Source of the DNA: an uncultured Clostridium sp.
GTDB taxonomy: Bacteria; Bacillota; Clostridia; Lachnospirales; Lachnospiraceae
Assembly: GCA_900553925.1 (NCBI GenBank)
Contig: USFH01000125.1
Coordinates: 1 to 6,282 of the forward strand
Direction: 5' to 3'
DNA length: 6,282 nt
Every line of letters starts with the position of its first letter. The first letter of the stretch is position 1. The position numbers and the translations under genes were made by a program. Positions 1 through 6,282 of this stretch are shown piece after piece. The notes beneath the pieces are model-generated. The model saw nothing but the letters and a program-made list of their open reading frames with translations. It ran no database searches and was not told the origin of the DNA.

Positions 1-2259
1 CGGACGGAAATGATTCTTCAGACCTGCCATAACCTGCGCCGATGCCTCCGGTTTGATCTCGCCATTCTCATCGATACCTTCAAGCAGATACTCGGAACCA
101 ATGTTCGATGTCATGATCAGAATCGTATTCTTGAAATCGACCGTCTTACCCTTCGAGTCTGTGATACGTCCATCATCAAGCACCTGTAGCAGTACATTAA
201 ATACATCCGGATGTGCCTTTTCTACCTCATCAAAGAGGACAACGGAATACGGCTTCCGTCTGACTGCTTCTGTAAGCTGTCCACCTTCATCGTATCCGAC
301 ATATCCCGGAGGCGCTCCGATCAGACGTGCCACACTGTGCTTCTCCATGTATTCACTCATATCGATACGCACCATGTTTGCTTCATTATCAAACAGCGCA
401 GCAGCAAGTGACTTCGCAAGTTCTGTCTTACCTACACCGGTCGGTCCAAGGAACAGGAACGATCCAATCGGTTTTGTCGGATCCTTGATGCCTGCCTTAG
501 AACGGATGATGGAATCACTGACCAGACGGACTGCTTCATCCTGTCCGACGACACGCTTATGCAGTTCATCCCCCAGATGCAAGGTCTTGTTACGCTCACT
601 CTCGGTCAGCTTTGCAACCGGAATTCCTGTCCATTTTGCAACAATCTTCGCAATCTCTTCCTCTGTGACACACTCATGTACCAGACTTCTGTCCTTCTCA
701 CTGACCTGTGCCTCCAAATGTTCCAACTCCTGCTTGATCTGCGGCAGTTTACCATATTGCAGTTCTGCTGCCTTCTCCAGATTGTATTCCCGCTGTGCGA
801 CCTGAATCTGGTTATTCACATCTTCTAACTCTTCCCGAAGCTTCCGTACACGTTCAACATCCTGCTTCTCGTGTTCCCACGTTGCCTTCATCTGCTTGGA
901 CTGTTCACGCAGATCCTCCAGTTCTTTCCGAAGTACCTGCAGACGATCCTGACTCAGATGATCGGTTTCATTTTTAAGAGCGGCTTCCTCAATCTCCCTC
1001 TGCATGATCTTTCTGGATATCTCATCCAATTCAGCAGGCATGGAATCAAGCTCCGTCTTAATCATCGCACACGCTTCATCAACCAGGTCAATTGCCTTAT
1101 CCGGCAGGAAACGATCGGTGATATAACGGTTCGAAAGTGTTGCCGCACTAACCAATGCGCCATCACTGATCTTGACACCGTGGAACACTTCATACCGGTT
1201 CTTAATACCACGCAGGATGGAAATTGTATCTTCCACAGTTGGCTCATTCACCATAACCGGCTGGAAACGACGCTCCAATGCCGCATCCTTCTCGATGTAT
1301 TTCCGGTATTCATCCAGCGTTGTCGCACCGATACAATGCAGTTCGCCTCGTGCAAGCATAGGCTTCAACATATTACCCGCATCCATAGAACCTTCTGTCT
1401 TACCGGCTCCAACGATTGTATGAATCTCATCGATAAACAAAATCAGATGACCTTCGGAATTCTTCACTTCATCAAGGACTGCCTTCAGACGCTCCTCGAA
1501 CTCGCCACGATACTTGGCGCCTGCCAACAGCGCACCCATATCCAAGGCAAAAATATCTTTATCTTTGAGCGAATCCGGGACATCTCCACGCACGATACGT
1601 TGTGCCAATCCTTCGATAGCGGCAGTCTTACCTACACCAGGTTCACCGATCAAAACCGGGTTGTTCTTCGTCTTACGGGACAGGATTCGGATGATATTCC
1701 GGATTTCATTGTCACGTCCGATGACCGGATCAAGTTTCTGTTCTCTGGCACGTTGTACCAGATTGTATCCGTATTTGTTCAGTGCATCGTAAGTATCTTC
1801 CGGATTATCGCTCTCCACCTTCCGGTTACCACGGATATTTGCCAGCACCTCAAGGAATTTACCTCTTGTGATACCATACGCATTTATCACTCGCTTGATA
1901 TCCTTATCTGCCTTCTCAAGCAGACCCAAGAAAATGTGCTCGACAGAAATGTAGTCATCACCCATCTGTTTTGCTTCTTTTTCTGCCTGAATCAATGCCT
2001 TGGAAAATTCCGGACCTGTAAACAACTGTCCGCCCGATACCTTCGGCCGGTTTGCAACCAGTTTCTCACATTCGCCGGTAAACGCATCCATATTGATTCC
2101 CATATTCGTAAGCAGCTTCGCAATCAGACTGTCTTCCACCGTCACAAGTGCATACATCAGATGTGCCTGTGTCAGTTCCTGATTGTTATACTCATATGCA
2201 AGCTTCTCACAACTCTCTATTACTTCCAATGATTTCTTTGTAAACTTTTCAGCATCCAT
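1..2259 (-). CDS. clpB: ATP-dependent disaggregase chaperone ClpB, 3' end cut off by the window edge
   Basis: ClpB is a cytoplasmic hexameric AAA+ unfoldase that extracts polypeptides from aggregates together with DnaK/DnaJ/GrpE. The frame is open for 753 codons from the ATG at 2259-2257 to base 1 with no stop, and its last residues (HFRP) match the family, so this is an edge truncation rather than a broken gene. About 110 residues are missing, including the second-domain arginine finger and sensor 2. Visible in order: Clp N-terminal repeats (about 1-145); NBD1 with Walker A GEPGVGKT (205-212), pore-loop Tyr250 in KYRGEFEER, Walker B ending at Glu278 (LFIDE) and arginine fingers Arg330/Arg331; a charged coiled-coil middle domain (about 405-525), which separates ClpB from ClpA and most ClpC; NBD2 with Walker A GPTGVGKT (605-612), pore Tyr653 in GAPPGYVGY and Walker B Glu678 (LFDE). 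These positions agree within one residue with E. coli ClpB as I recall it. The start is supported by GGAAGGGAG at 2277-2269, nine bases upstream. It appears to be transcribed alone. Confidence 0.98.
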   Translation of the reverse strand, partial: MDAEKFTKKSLEVIESCEKLAYEYNNQELTQAHLMYALVTVEDSLIAKLLTNMGINMDAFTGECEKLVANRPKVSGGQLFTGPEFSKALIQAEKEAKQMGDDYISVEHIFLGLLEKADKDIKRVINAYGITRGKFLEVLANIRGNRKVESDNPEDTYDALNKYGYNLVQRAREQKLDPVIGRDNEIRNIIRILSRKTKNNPVLIGEPGVGKTAAIEGLAQRIVRGDVPDSLKDKDIFALDMGALLAGAKYRGEFEERLKAVLDEVKNSEGHLILFIDEIHTIVGAGKTEGSMDAGNMLKPMLARGELHCIGATTLDEYRKYIEKDAALERRFQPVMVNEPTVEDTISILRGIKNRYEVFHGVKISDGALVSAATLSNRYITDRFLPDKAIDLVDEACAMIKTELDSMPAELDEISRKIMQREIEEAALKNETDHLSQDRLQVLRKELEDLREQSKQMKATWEHEKQDVERVRKLREELEDVNNQIQVAQREYNLEKAAELQYGKLPQIKQELEHLEAQVSEKDRSLVHECVTEEEIAKIVAKWTGIPVAKLTESERNKTLHLGDELHKRVVGQDEAVRLVSDSIIRSKAGIKDPTKPIGSFLFLGPTGVGKTELAKSLAAALFDNEANMVRIDMSEYMEKHSVARLIGAPPGYVGYDEGGQLTEAVRRKPYSVVLFDEVEKAHPDVFNVLLQVLDDGRITDSKGKTVDFKNTILIMTSNIGSEYLLEGIDENGEIKPEASAQVMAGLKNHFRP

Positions 2260-2307
2260 ACTTCTCAACTCCCTTCCGGATCTGTATCTTTTTTCTGTTC
2301 TATTTGA

Positions 2308-2335
2308 AGTATAACACATATAGCAAATTAGTCAA
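2308..2335 (-). promoter_or_regulatory. Sigma-A type promoter of clpB
   Basis: On the minus strand, TTGACT (2335-2330) and TATACT (2313-2308) are separated by 16 bases. Each hexamer differs from the vegetative consensus at one position. Initiation would be expected near 2301, giving a leader of roughly 40 bases before the clpB ATG, with the ribosome binding site at 2277-2269. The promoter lies downstream of the terminator for the preceding gene, so clpB should be an independent transcription unit. I see no CIRCE inverted repeat (TTAGCACTC, nine bases, GAGTGCTAA) around it. A GTCAA motif on the plus strand at 2331-2335 is simply the complement of the -35 element. Confidence 0.8.
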
Positions 2336-2337
2336 CA

Positions 2338-2502
2338 AGAAATACTATCCAATATTTTAATCGGTTTCCTTCCTATTATTCGTCAAATTGCACAACCTGG
2401 ATTGTGAACATTGTATAACACTATCTCGTTTGCCGGATGACGTGTGTGAATCATCCTATAAATATATGAACGCACACAATTCTATATAACATTTTTTGCA
2501 CG
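2338..2502. other. A/T-rich intergenic spacer with small inverted repeats, no gene seen
   Basis: This is the central part of the 368-base gap between clpB and the permease gene. I see no credible coding region on either strand: the longest ATG-started frame I found is 23 codons without a ribosome binding site. Visible structure is limited to CACAA/TTGTG (2391-2395 with 2402-2406), GGATGA/TCATCC (2435-2440 with 2451-2456), and TGTGTG/CACACA (2443-2448 with 2473-2478), which overlaps the loop of the second repeat. There is no tRNA-like cloverleaf or recognisable riboswitch core. It may hold upstream control sequence for clpB, but nothing in it can be assigned. Confidence 0.6.
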
Positions 2503-2537
2503 AAAAAGGACCGTACCCCGCAAGTACGATCCTTTTT
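2503..2537 (-). terminator. Rho-independent terminator after the permease gene
   Basis: A 14-base-pair stem (2537-2524 with 2516-2503) encloses the seven-base loop UUGCGGG (2523-2517). Read on the minus strand it begins AAAAAGGAUCGUAC, and the 3' arm ends in UCCUUUUU, so the U-run forms part of the stem base. On the minus strand the stem is continuous because positions 2529 and 2511 form a U-G wobble; on the plus strand the same pair is a C-A mismatch. This favours function on the minus strand, where it sits about 90 bases beyond the permease stop codon. It should end the ppk1-permease transcript before the clpB promoter. Confidence 0.88.
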
Positions 2538-2627
2538 ATCATTCTATAATAAAGAAAGAAACTAATGCTTGTGAAATAACATTCTCTACGTCAGTTTCAA
2601 AAATTATTCAATTTACACGATCTGCTG

Positions 2628-4106
2628 CTACATCGTAACGAAGATAAACTTACATACGAACAATGCAGCGATAACTGTAATTACGATATCCTTCTTCTTG
2701 TAATTGCCTGTGAACAGAGCGATTACAACATAAGCGATTGCTCCGATACCGATACCATTTGAGATAGAATAGGTTAAAGGCATCATGATCAATGCAAGGA
2801 AAGCCGGAACTGCAGAAAGCATATCGTCCATATCTACCTTTGCAAAGTTTCTGGCCATAAGAACACCTACATAGATCAGAGCCGGTGCAGTTGCACAGCT
2901 TGGAATCACACTTGCAAGCGGGCTTAAGAACAGGCAGAATGCGAAGCAGATTGCTGTTACAATACTTGTAAATCCTGTTCTACCACCGGCACCAACACCA
3001 GATGCGGACTCTACGAATGTTGTACATGTAGATGTACCAAGAAGTGCACCGGATACTGTACCGATTGAGTCACAGAGCATACACTCATTCATGCTGATCG
3101 GATCACCATTCTCATCCATCATGTTTGCAGATGCGGCTGTACCATAGATGGTTCCGATCGTATCGAACATATCTACCAGACAGAATGCTACGATCAGCAT
3201 AATTCCGGAGAATACACCGCCGACATACGAACTGTTAAATGCGGCATCCCATGCGTCACCATTAAATACGCCTAAGAAACCTACTTTTGCAAAATCCTTG
3301 AAAGACTGGGAAATATTGCTCATATCAAAAGAAGGTACCTCCCACATAAACAGATAATAAAGTACTGCTGATGCAAGGATTCCAATAATCACGTTTGACT
3401 TAATTCCCTTCTTCGCAAGGATTGCAATGATAAGCACACCGAGCAAAGCGACAACAACCGGTACAATCTGATGCCATACATCCAGACCTGTTACCATCAC
3501 GCCGTCAACCTCTGTACCGATCTGCTTGATTCTGCCATGGAAATCGTAGAACTGTACAAATGTGTACTGGTTATCTTCGATGATACCTGCATTCTTGAAA
3601 CCGATCATTGCGATGAACAAACCGATACCTGCAGGAATTGCCTTCTTCAGGCACTCCGGCATCGATACCGCAATGTACTTACGAAGTCCGGTTACAGAAA
3701 GAAGCAGGAATACAATACCTGACAAAAATACGATAACAAGACCTGCCTGATAACCTGTCGTTACATCCTCTCCTGCGAAGAACGAACCTGCTACGAAGAT
3801 TGTACAGAAGAAGGAATTGAGTCCCATTCCACATGCCTGTGCAAACGGCATATCTGCAACAAATGCCATCAACAGCGTACCGATGATTGCTACAATGATG
3901 GATGCGATGTAAACAGAATTCCAGATCTGTCCCATCGTTCCAGGATCCGCCCCTAATCCGACAAGCCATCCATTTGCGCCCTCTGCTGCAACCTGGTTCG
4001 GGTTTACAAAGATAATGTAAGCCATCGCGAAGAAGGTTGTAATACCTGCGAAGATCTCCGTCTTAAGCGTCGATCCTCTTTCTTTGATCTTAAAAAACTT
4101 TTCCAC
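2628..4106 (-). CDS. NCS2-family nucleobase permease, AzgA/PbuG type (purine uptake)
   Basis: This is a polytopic inner-membrane transporter, expected to import a purine base (hypoxanthine, guanine, adenine or xanthine) by cation symport; the substrate cannot be read from the sequence. Family marks, in order: the N-terminal block GSTLKTEIFAGITTFFAMAY (11-30) running into IIFVNPN; GMGLNSFF in the third membrane segment (93-100); IPAGIGLFIAMIGFKNAGI (157-175); VDMFDTIGT (311-319); and LLGTSTCTTFVES (355-367) followed by SGVGAGGRTG (369-378). About 12-14 hydrophobic segments are visible by eye, as the family requires. At 492 residues it is longer than the 430-450 usual for E. coli and Bacillus members. 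The excess falls mainly in hydrophilic stretches at about 176-210 and 256-292. The start is a GTG (4106-4104) chosen because of a well-spaced ribosome binding site; the stop is TAG at 2630-2628. It follows ppk1 by 24 bases and no purine riboswitch fits in that gap, so expression should follow the ppk1 promoter. Confidence 0.93.
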   Translation of the reverse strand: MEKFFKIKERGSTLKTEIFAGITTFFAMAYIIFVNPNQVAAEGANGWLVGLGADPGTMGQIWNSVYIASIIVAIIGTLLMAFVADMPFAQACGMGLNSFFCTIFVAGSFFAGEDVTTGYQAGLVIVFLSGIVFLLLSVTGLRKYIAVSMPECLKKAIPAGIGLFIAMIGFKNAGIIEDNQYTFVQFYDFHGRIKQIGTEVDGVMVTGLDVWHQIVPVVVALLGVLIIAILAKKGIKSNVIIGILASAVLYYLFMWEVPSFDMSNISQSFKDFAKVGFLGVFNGDAWDAAFNSSYVGGVFSGIMLIVAFCLVDMFDTIGTIYGTAASANMMDENGDPISMNECMLCDSIGTVSGALLGTSTCTTFVESASGVGAGGRTGFTSIVTAICFAFCLFLSPLASVIPSCATAPALIYVGVLMARNFAKVDMDDMLSAVPAFLALIMMPLTYSISNGIGIGAIAYVVIALFTGNYKKKDIVITVIAALFVCKFIFVTM

Positions 4107-4115
4107 TTTTTAAGT

Positions 4116-4123
4116 CTCCTCTC
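4116..4123 (-). promoter_or_regulatory. Ribosome binding site that fixes the GTG start of the permease
   Basis: The minus strand reads GAGAGGAG from 4123 to 4116, followed by nine bases and then GTG at 4106-4104. No ATG lies in a suitable position nearby: the next in-frame Met is residue 28, inside the conserved first membrane block, so starting there would remove family-conserved sequence. The site lies inside the 24-base ppk1-permease gap, allowing independent initiation on a shared mRNA. Confidence 0.85.
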
Positions 4124-4130
4124 TTTTTTA

Positions 4131-6254
4131 TTAATCACCGATCTTCATGCGCGGAATGAAGATACGGGATATTTTCTTTTTATCGTCCTCTTTCAAGGAC
4201 CCCATCGCCTGCTTGCAGAAATAATTCTGCGCCTCCAGCTTTTCGCGTCCCCTCAGATCCTGCTTTGCATATGAGCCATCTGGCTGTAAAATGTATGCTT
4301 TCAATGTATCGGAAAGCTGAATCTCCAAAATTTCAATGACACGTTTCTTTAAATCCTCATCCTCAACCGGGAATGTGATCTCCACACGTTTGTCCAGATT
4401 CCTAGGCATCCAGTCGGCACTGCCCATATATACATCCTCGAATCCATCATTATAGAAATAGAAGATTCTCGCATGCTCCAGGAAATTTCCTACGATTGAA
4501 CGCACCGTGATATTCTCGGAAAGTCCCGGGATACCCGTCTTCAGACAACAGATACCACGCACGATCAACTCAATCTTTACCCCTGCGTTACTAGCCTCAT
4601 ACAACGCACGGATGATCACCGGATCACACAGAGAATTCATCTTTGCAATGATTCTGGCATTCTTGCCCATACGTGCATTCTCCGCTTCCCTCTCTATCAG
4701 AGCAAGGAAACGATCCTTCATCCAGATTGGTGCCACAAGCAGCTTGTTCCATGCCGGCGGCTCGGAATAACCGGACAACATATTGAAGACTGCGGTTGCA
4801 TCCTCCCCTATCGCATCCGATGCAGTCAGCATACCCATATCTGTATACAGTTTTGCAGTAACATCATTATAGTTTCCGGTTCCTAGATGAACATATCGTT
4901 TGATGCCATCTTCTTCGCGTCTTACGACAAGCGCAATTTTGGAATGCGTCTTTAATCCTACCAGACCATAGATAACATGGCAACCCGCTTTTTCCAGTTT
5001 CTTTGCCCAGTTTATATTATTTTCTTCGTCAAACCGCGCCTTTAACTCAACCAATACTGTTACCTGTTTGCCATTTTCTGCCGCGAGTGCAAGAGCCGCA
5101 ATAATCGGAGAATTGCCGCTGACACGATAGAGCGTCTGCTTGATTGCAAGCACATCCGGGTCAATCGCTGCCTGCTTGATGAATTCGATCACCGGTGTAA
5201 ACTCATCATACGGATGATGTAACAGAATATCCTTCTTCTTGATCTGGTCGAAGATATTCGCATCAAGATCCAAGCCCTTCACCGGCTGCGGAATGTATTT
5301 CTTATTCTTCAAATGATCAAAGCCATCGAGTCCACGTACCTTTCCAAGGAATGTAAGATCAAGTGGTCCATTTACCGAATAGACATAATCACTATTGACA
5401 TTCAACTGCTTCTTCAATTCTTTCAACAGGCGCTTATCCATCTCTGCCTCCACATCGAGACGGATGACTTCTCCCCACGCACGCTTCTTGATCTGCTTTT
5501 CAATCTCCTTCAACAGATCGGAAGCATCGTCCTCATCGATTGCAAGATCTGCATTTCGCATAATTCTGTATGGATGCGCACAGATAATCTCATAATTCAG
5601 GAAGAGTTGATTTAAATTCTTCTCGATGATCTGCTCGAGTAAAATAATCTCTCTGCATCCGCCCTCGCCCGGAATCTCAACCACGCGCGGCAATACCGAC
5701 GGCACCTGAACCGTTGCAATATCAATCACATCCTTCTTCTTATCACGGATCAACGCACCGATATTCAAGGTCTTGTTGCTGATCAGCGGAAATGGTCTCG
5801 AAGAATCGACCGCCATCGGTGTCAGCACCGGATAGACTTCCTTCTCAAAATATTTGTCCACGAATTTACTCTGTTTTTCGTTTAAGTCTTCGTAGTTTTT
5901 TACAAGCTTCAGTCCATTCTCTTCCATAGCCGGAAGGATCTGACGGTTCAATGTGCTGTACTGGCTTGCAATCATGTTTTTCGTCTCCGGTATGATCTGG
6001 TCAAGCTGTCCCTGCGGTGTCAGTCCCGCAATGTCCTTCTTCTTCACTTCTGCATGTACGAGATCGATCAGAGATGCCACGCGCACCATGAAGAATTCAG
6101 ACAGATTTGATTCTGTGATACTCAGGAAATTCAAACGTTCAAACAGGGGAATCGACTTATCCTTCGCTTCATTCAAGATTCTGTAATTGAACTGCAGCCA
6201 GCTCATTTCCCGGTTATAATAATTTTCCGGTTTTTCCAATAATTTTTTGTCCAT
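4131..6254 (-). CDS. ppk1: Polyphosphate kinase PPK1
   Basis: PPK1 reversibly moves the gamma-phosphate of ATP onto growing inorganic polyphosphate through a phosphohistidine intermediate; in other bacteria the product serves in stress survival and phosphate storage. The protein is complete at 707 residues (family about 690-720). The N domain carries YNREMSWLQFN (13-23) and SNLSEFFMVRV (49-59), whose Asn50 corresponds to the adenine-site Asn of E. coli PPK. A head domain follows (about 110-320), then two phospholipase-D-like catalytic domains. The presumed phosphorylated His437 is in GLKTHSK and the second catalytic His594 is in FLEHARI. Arg377 (LYR), Arg407 (ELKARFDEENN), Tyr470 and Arg566 also align with E. 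coli active-site residues at a constant offset of two, so activity is expected. The C-terminus has a basic tail after YILQPDGSY. The ATG at 6254-6252 is preceded by AAGGAG (6270-6265) at ten bases; the stop is TAA at 4133-4131. No ppx exopolyphosphatase is in the window, and the promoter lies outside it. Confidence 0.98.
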   Translation of the reverse strand: MDKKLLEKPENYYNREMSWLQFNYRILNEAKDKSIPLFERLNFLSITESNLSEFFMVRVASLIDLVHAEVKKKDIAGLTPQGQLDQIIPETKNMIASQYSTLNRQILPAMEENGLKLVKNYEDLNEKQSKFVDKYFEKEVYPVLTPMAVDSSRPFPLISNKTLNIGALIRDKKKDVIDIATVQVPSVLPRVVEIPGEGGCREIILLEQIIEKNLNQLFLNYEIICAHPYRIMRNADLAIDEDDASDLLKEIEKQIKKRAWGEVIRLDVEAEMDKRLLKELKKQLNVNSDYVYSVNGPLDLTFLGKVRGLDGFDHLKNKKYIPQPVKGLDLDANIFDQIKKKDILLHHPYDEFTPVIEFIKQAAIDPDVLAIKQTLYRVSGNSPIIAALALAAENGKQVTVLVELKARFDEENNINWAKKLEKAGCHVIYGLVGLKTHSKIALVVRREEDGIKRYVHLGTGNYNDVTAKLYTDMGMLTASDAIGEDATAVFNMLSGYSEPPAWNKLLVAPIWMKDRFLALIEREAENARMGKNARIIAKMNSLCDPVIIRALYEASNAGVKIELIVRGICCLKTGIPGLSENITVRSIVGNFLEHARIFYFYNDGFEDVYMGSADWMPRNLDKRVEITFPVEDEDLKKRVIEILEIQLSDTLKAYILQPDGSYAKQDLRGREKLEAQNYFCKQAMGSLKEDDKKKISRIFIPRMKIGD

Positions 6255-6282
6255 GTCTTACACACTCCTTTTCTCCCGAAGT

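Noticed and set aside
871..2232. A 453-codon open frame on the plus strand opposite clpB, and another of 250 codons at 53-805
   Set aside because: Both lie antisense to well-conserved ClpB sequence, have low-complexity Ser/Cys/His/Ile-rich translations with no recognisable domain, and are a by-product of the clpB codon use.
2321..2337. A possible CtsR operator at the clpB -35 region
   Set aside because: Only one half matches the heptad; the upstream half (TAGCAAA) agrees at four of seven positions and the spacing is two bases rather than three.
2391..2406. CACAA/TTGTG inverted repeat, considered as a terminator or operator
   Set aside because: A five-base-pair stem without a U-run is too weak to call in A/T-rich DNA.
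2383..2454. A 23-codon minus-strand frame upstream of clpB, considered as a leader peptide
   Set aside because: There is no usable ribosome binding site ahead of its ATG, and it ends about 50 bases upstream of the clpB promoter, so it would not be on the clpB transcript.
2545..2550. A perfect TATAAT on the plus strand, considered as a promoter -10
   Set aside because: No -35-like hexamer lies at the right distance, and no plus-strand gene follows.
3679..3969. A 96-codon minus-strand frame inside the permease gene
   Set aside because: It is an out-of-frame shadow of the permease, Arg/Cys-rich, with no family resemblance.
4107..4130. A purine riboswitch or terminator ahead of the permease
   Set aside because: The gap after the ppk1 stop is only 24 bases and holds just the ribosome binding site; no aptamer or hairpin fits.

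Overview
The window is an ordinary chromosomal stretch of a low-to-moderate GC Gram-positive anaerobe, most likely class Clostridia and probably a member of the Lachnospiraceae. This placement is inferred from the protein character, strong GGAG-type ribosome binding sites, A/T-rich intergenic DNA and a consensus sigma-A type promoter. It was not tested by any search. All three genes lie on the minus strand, so transcription runs from high to low coordinates. I see no plus-strand gene, RNA gene, mobile element, CRISPR array or long repeat.

Layout, in the direction of transcription. (1) 6254-4131 is ppk1, a complete polyphosphate kinase of 707 residues with all the catalytic residues I could check. 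(2) 4106-2628 is a complete 492-residue NCS2-family nucleobase permease of the AzgA/PbuG type. It starts at GTG 24 bases after the ppk1 stop and has its own ribosome binding site, so the two genes are very likely co-transcribed. (3) 2537-2503 is a strong intrinsic terminator for this two-gene unit. (4) 2335-2308 is a near-consensus promoter (TTGACT, 16-base spacer, TATACT). (5) 2259-1 is clpB, the disaggregase chaperone. It is open from its ATG to the window edge and lacks only its last part, about 110 residues, which lies outside the window.

Functionally, ppk1 makes inorganic polyphosphate reversibly from ATP, the permease imports a purine-type base, and ClpB rescues aggregated proteins with DnaK. 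Polyphosphate and ClpB both belong to general stress physiology, but the terminator and promoter between the units indicate separate transcription. The ppk1-permease pairing suggests a loose link between purine supply and ATP/polyphosphate balance, which is inference only.

I found no evidence of an undescribed system. The points worth a second look are modest: the ppk1-permease coupling, the long hydrophilic segments of the permease, a clpB promoter without a recognisable CIRCE or full CtsR operator, and small inverted repeats in the intergenic region.
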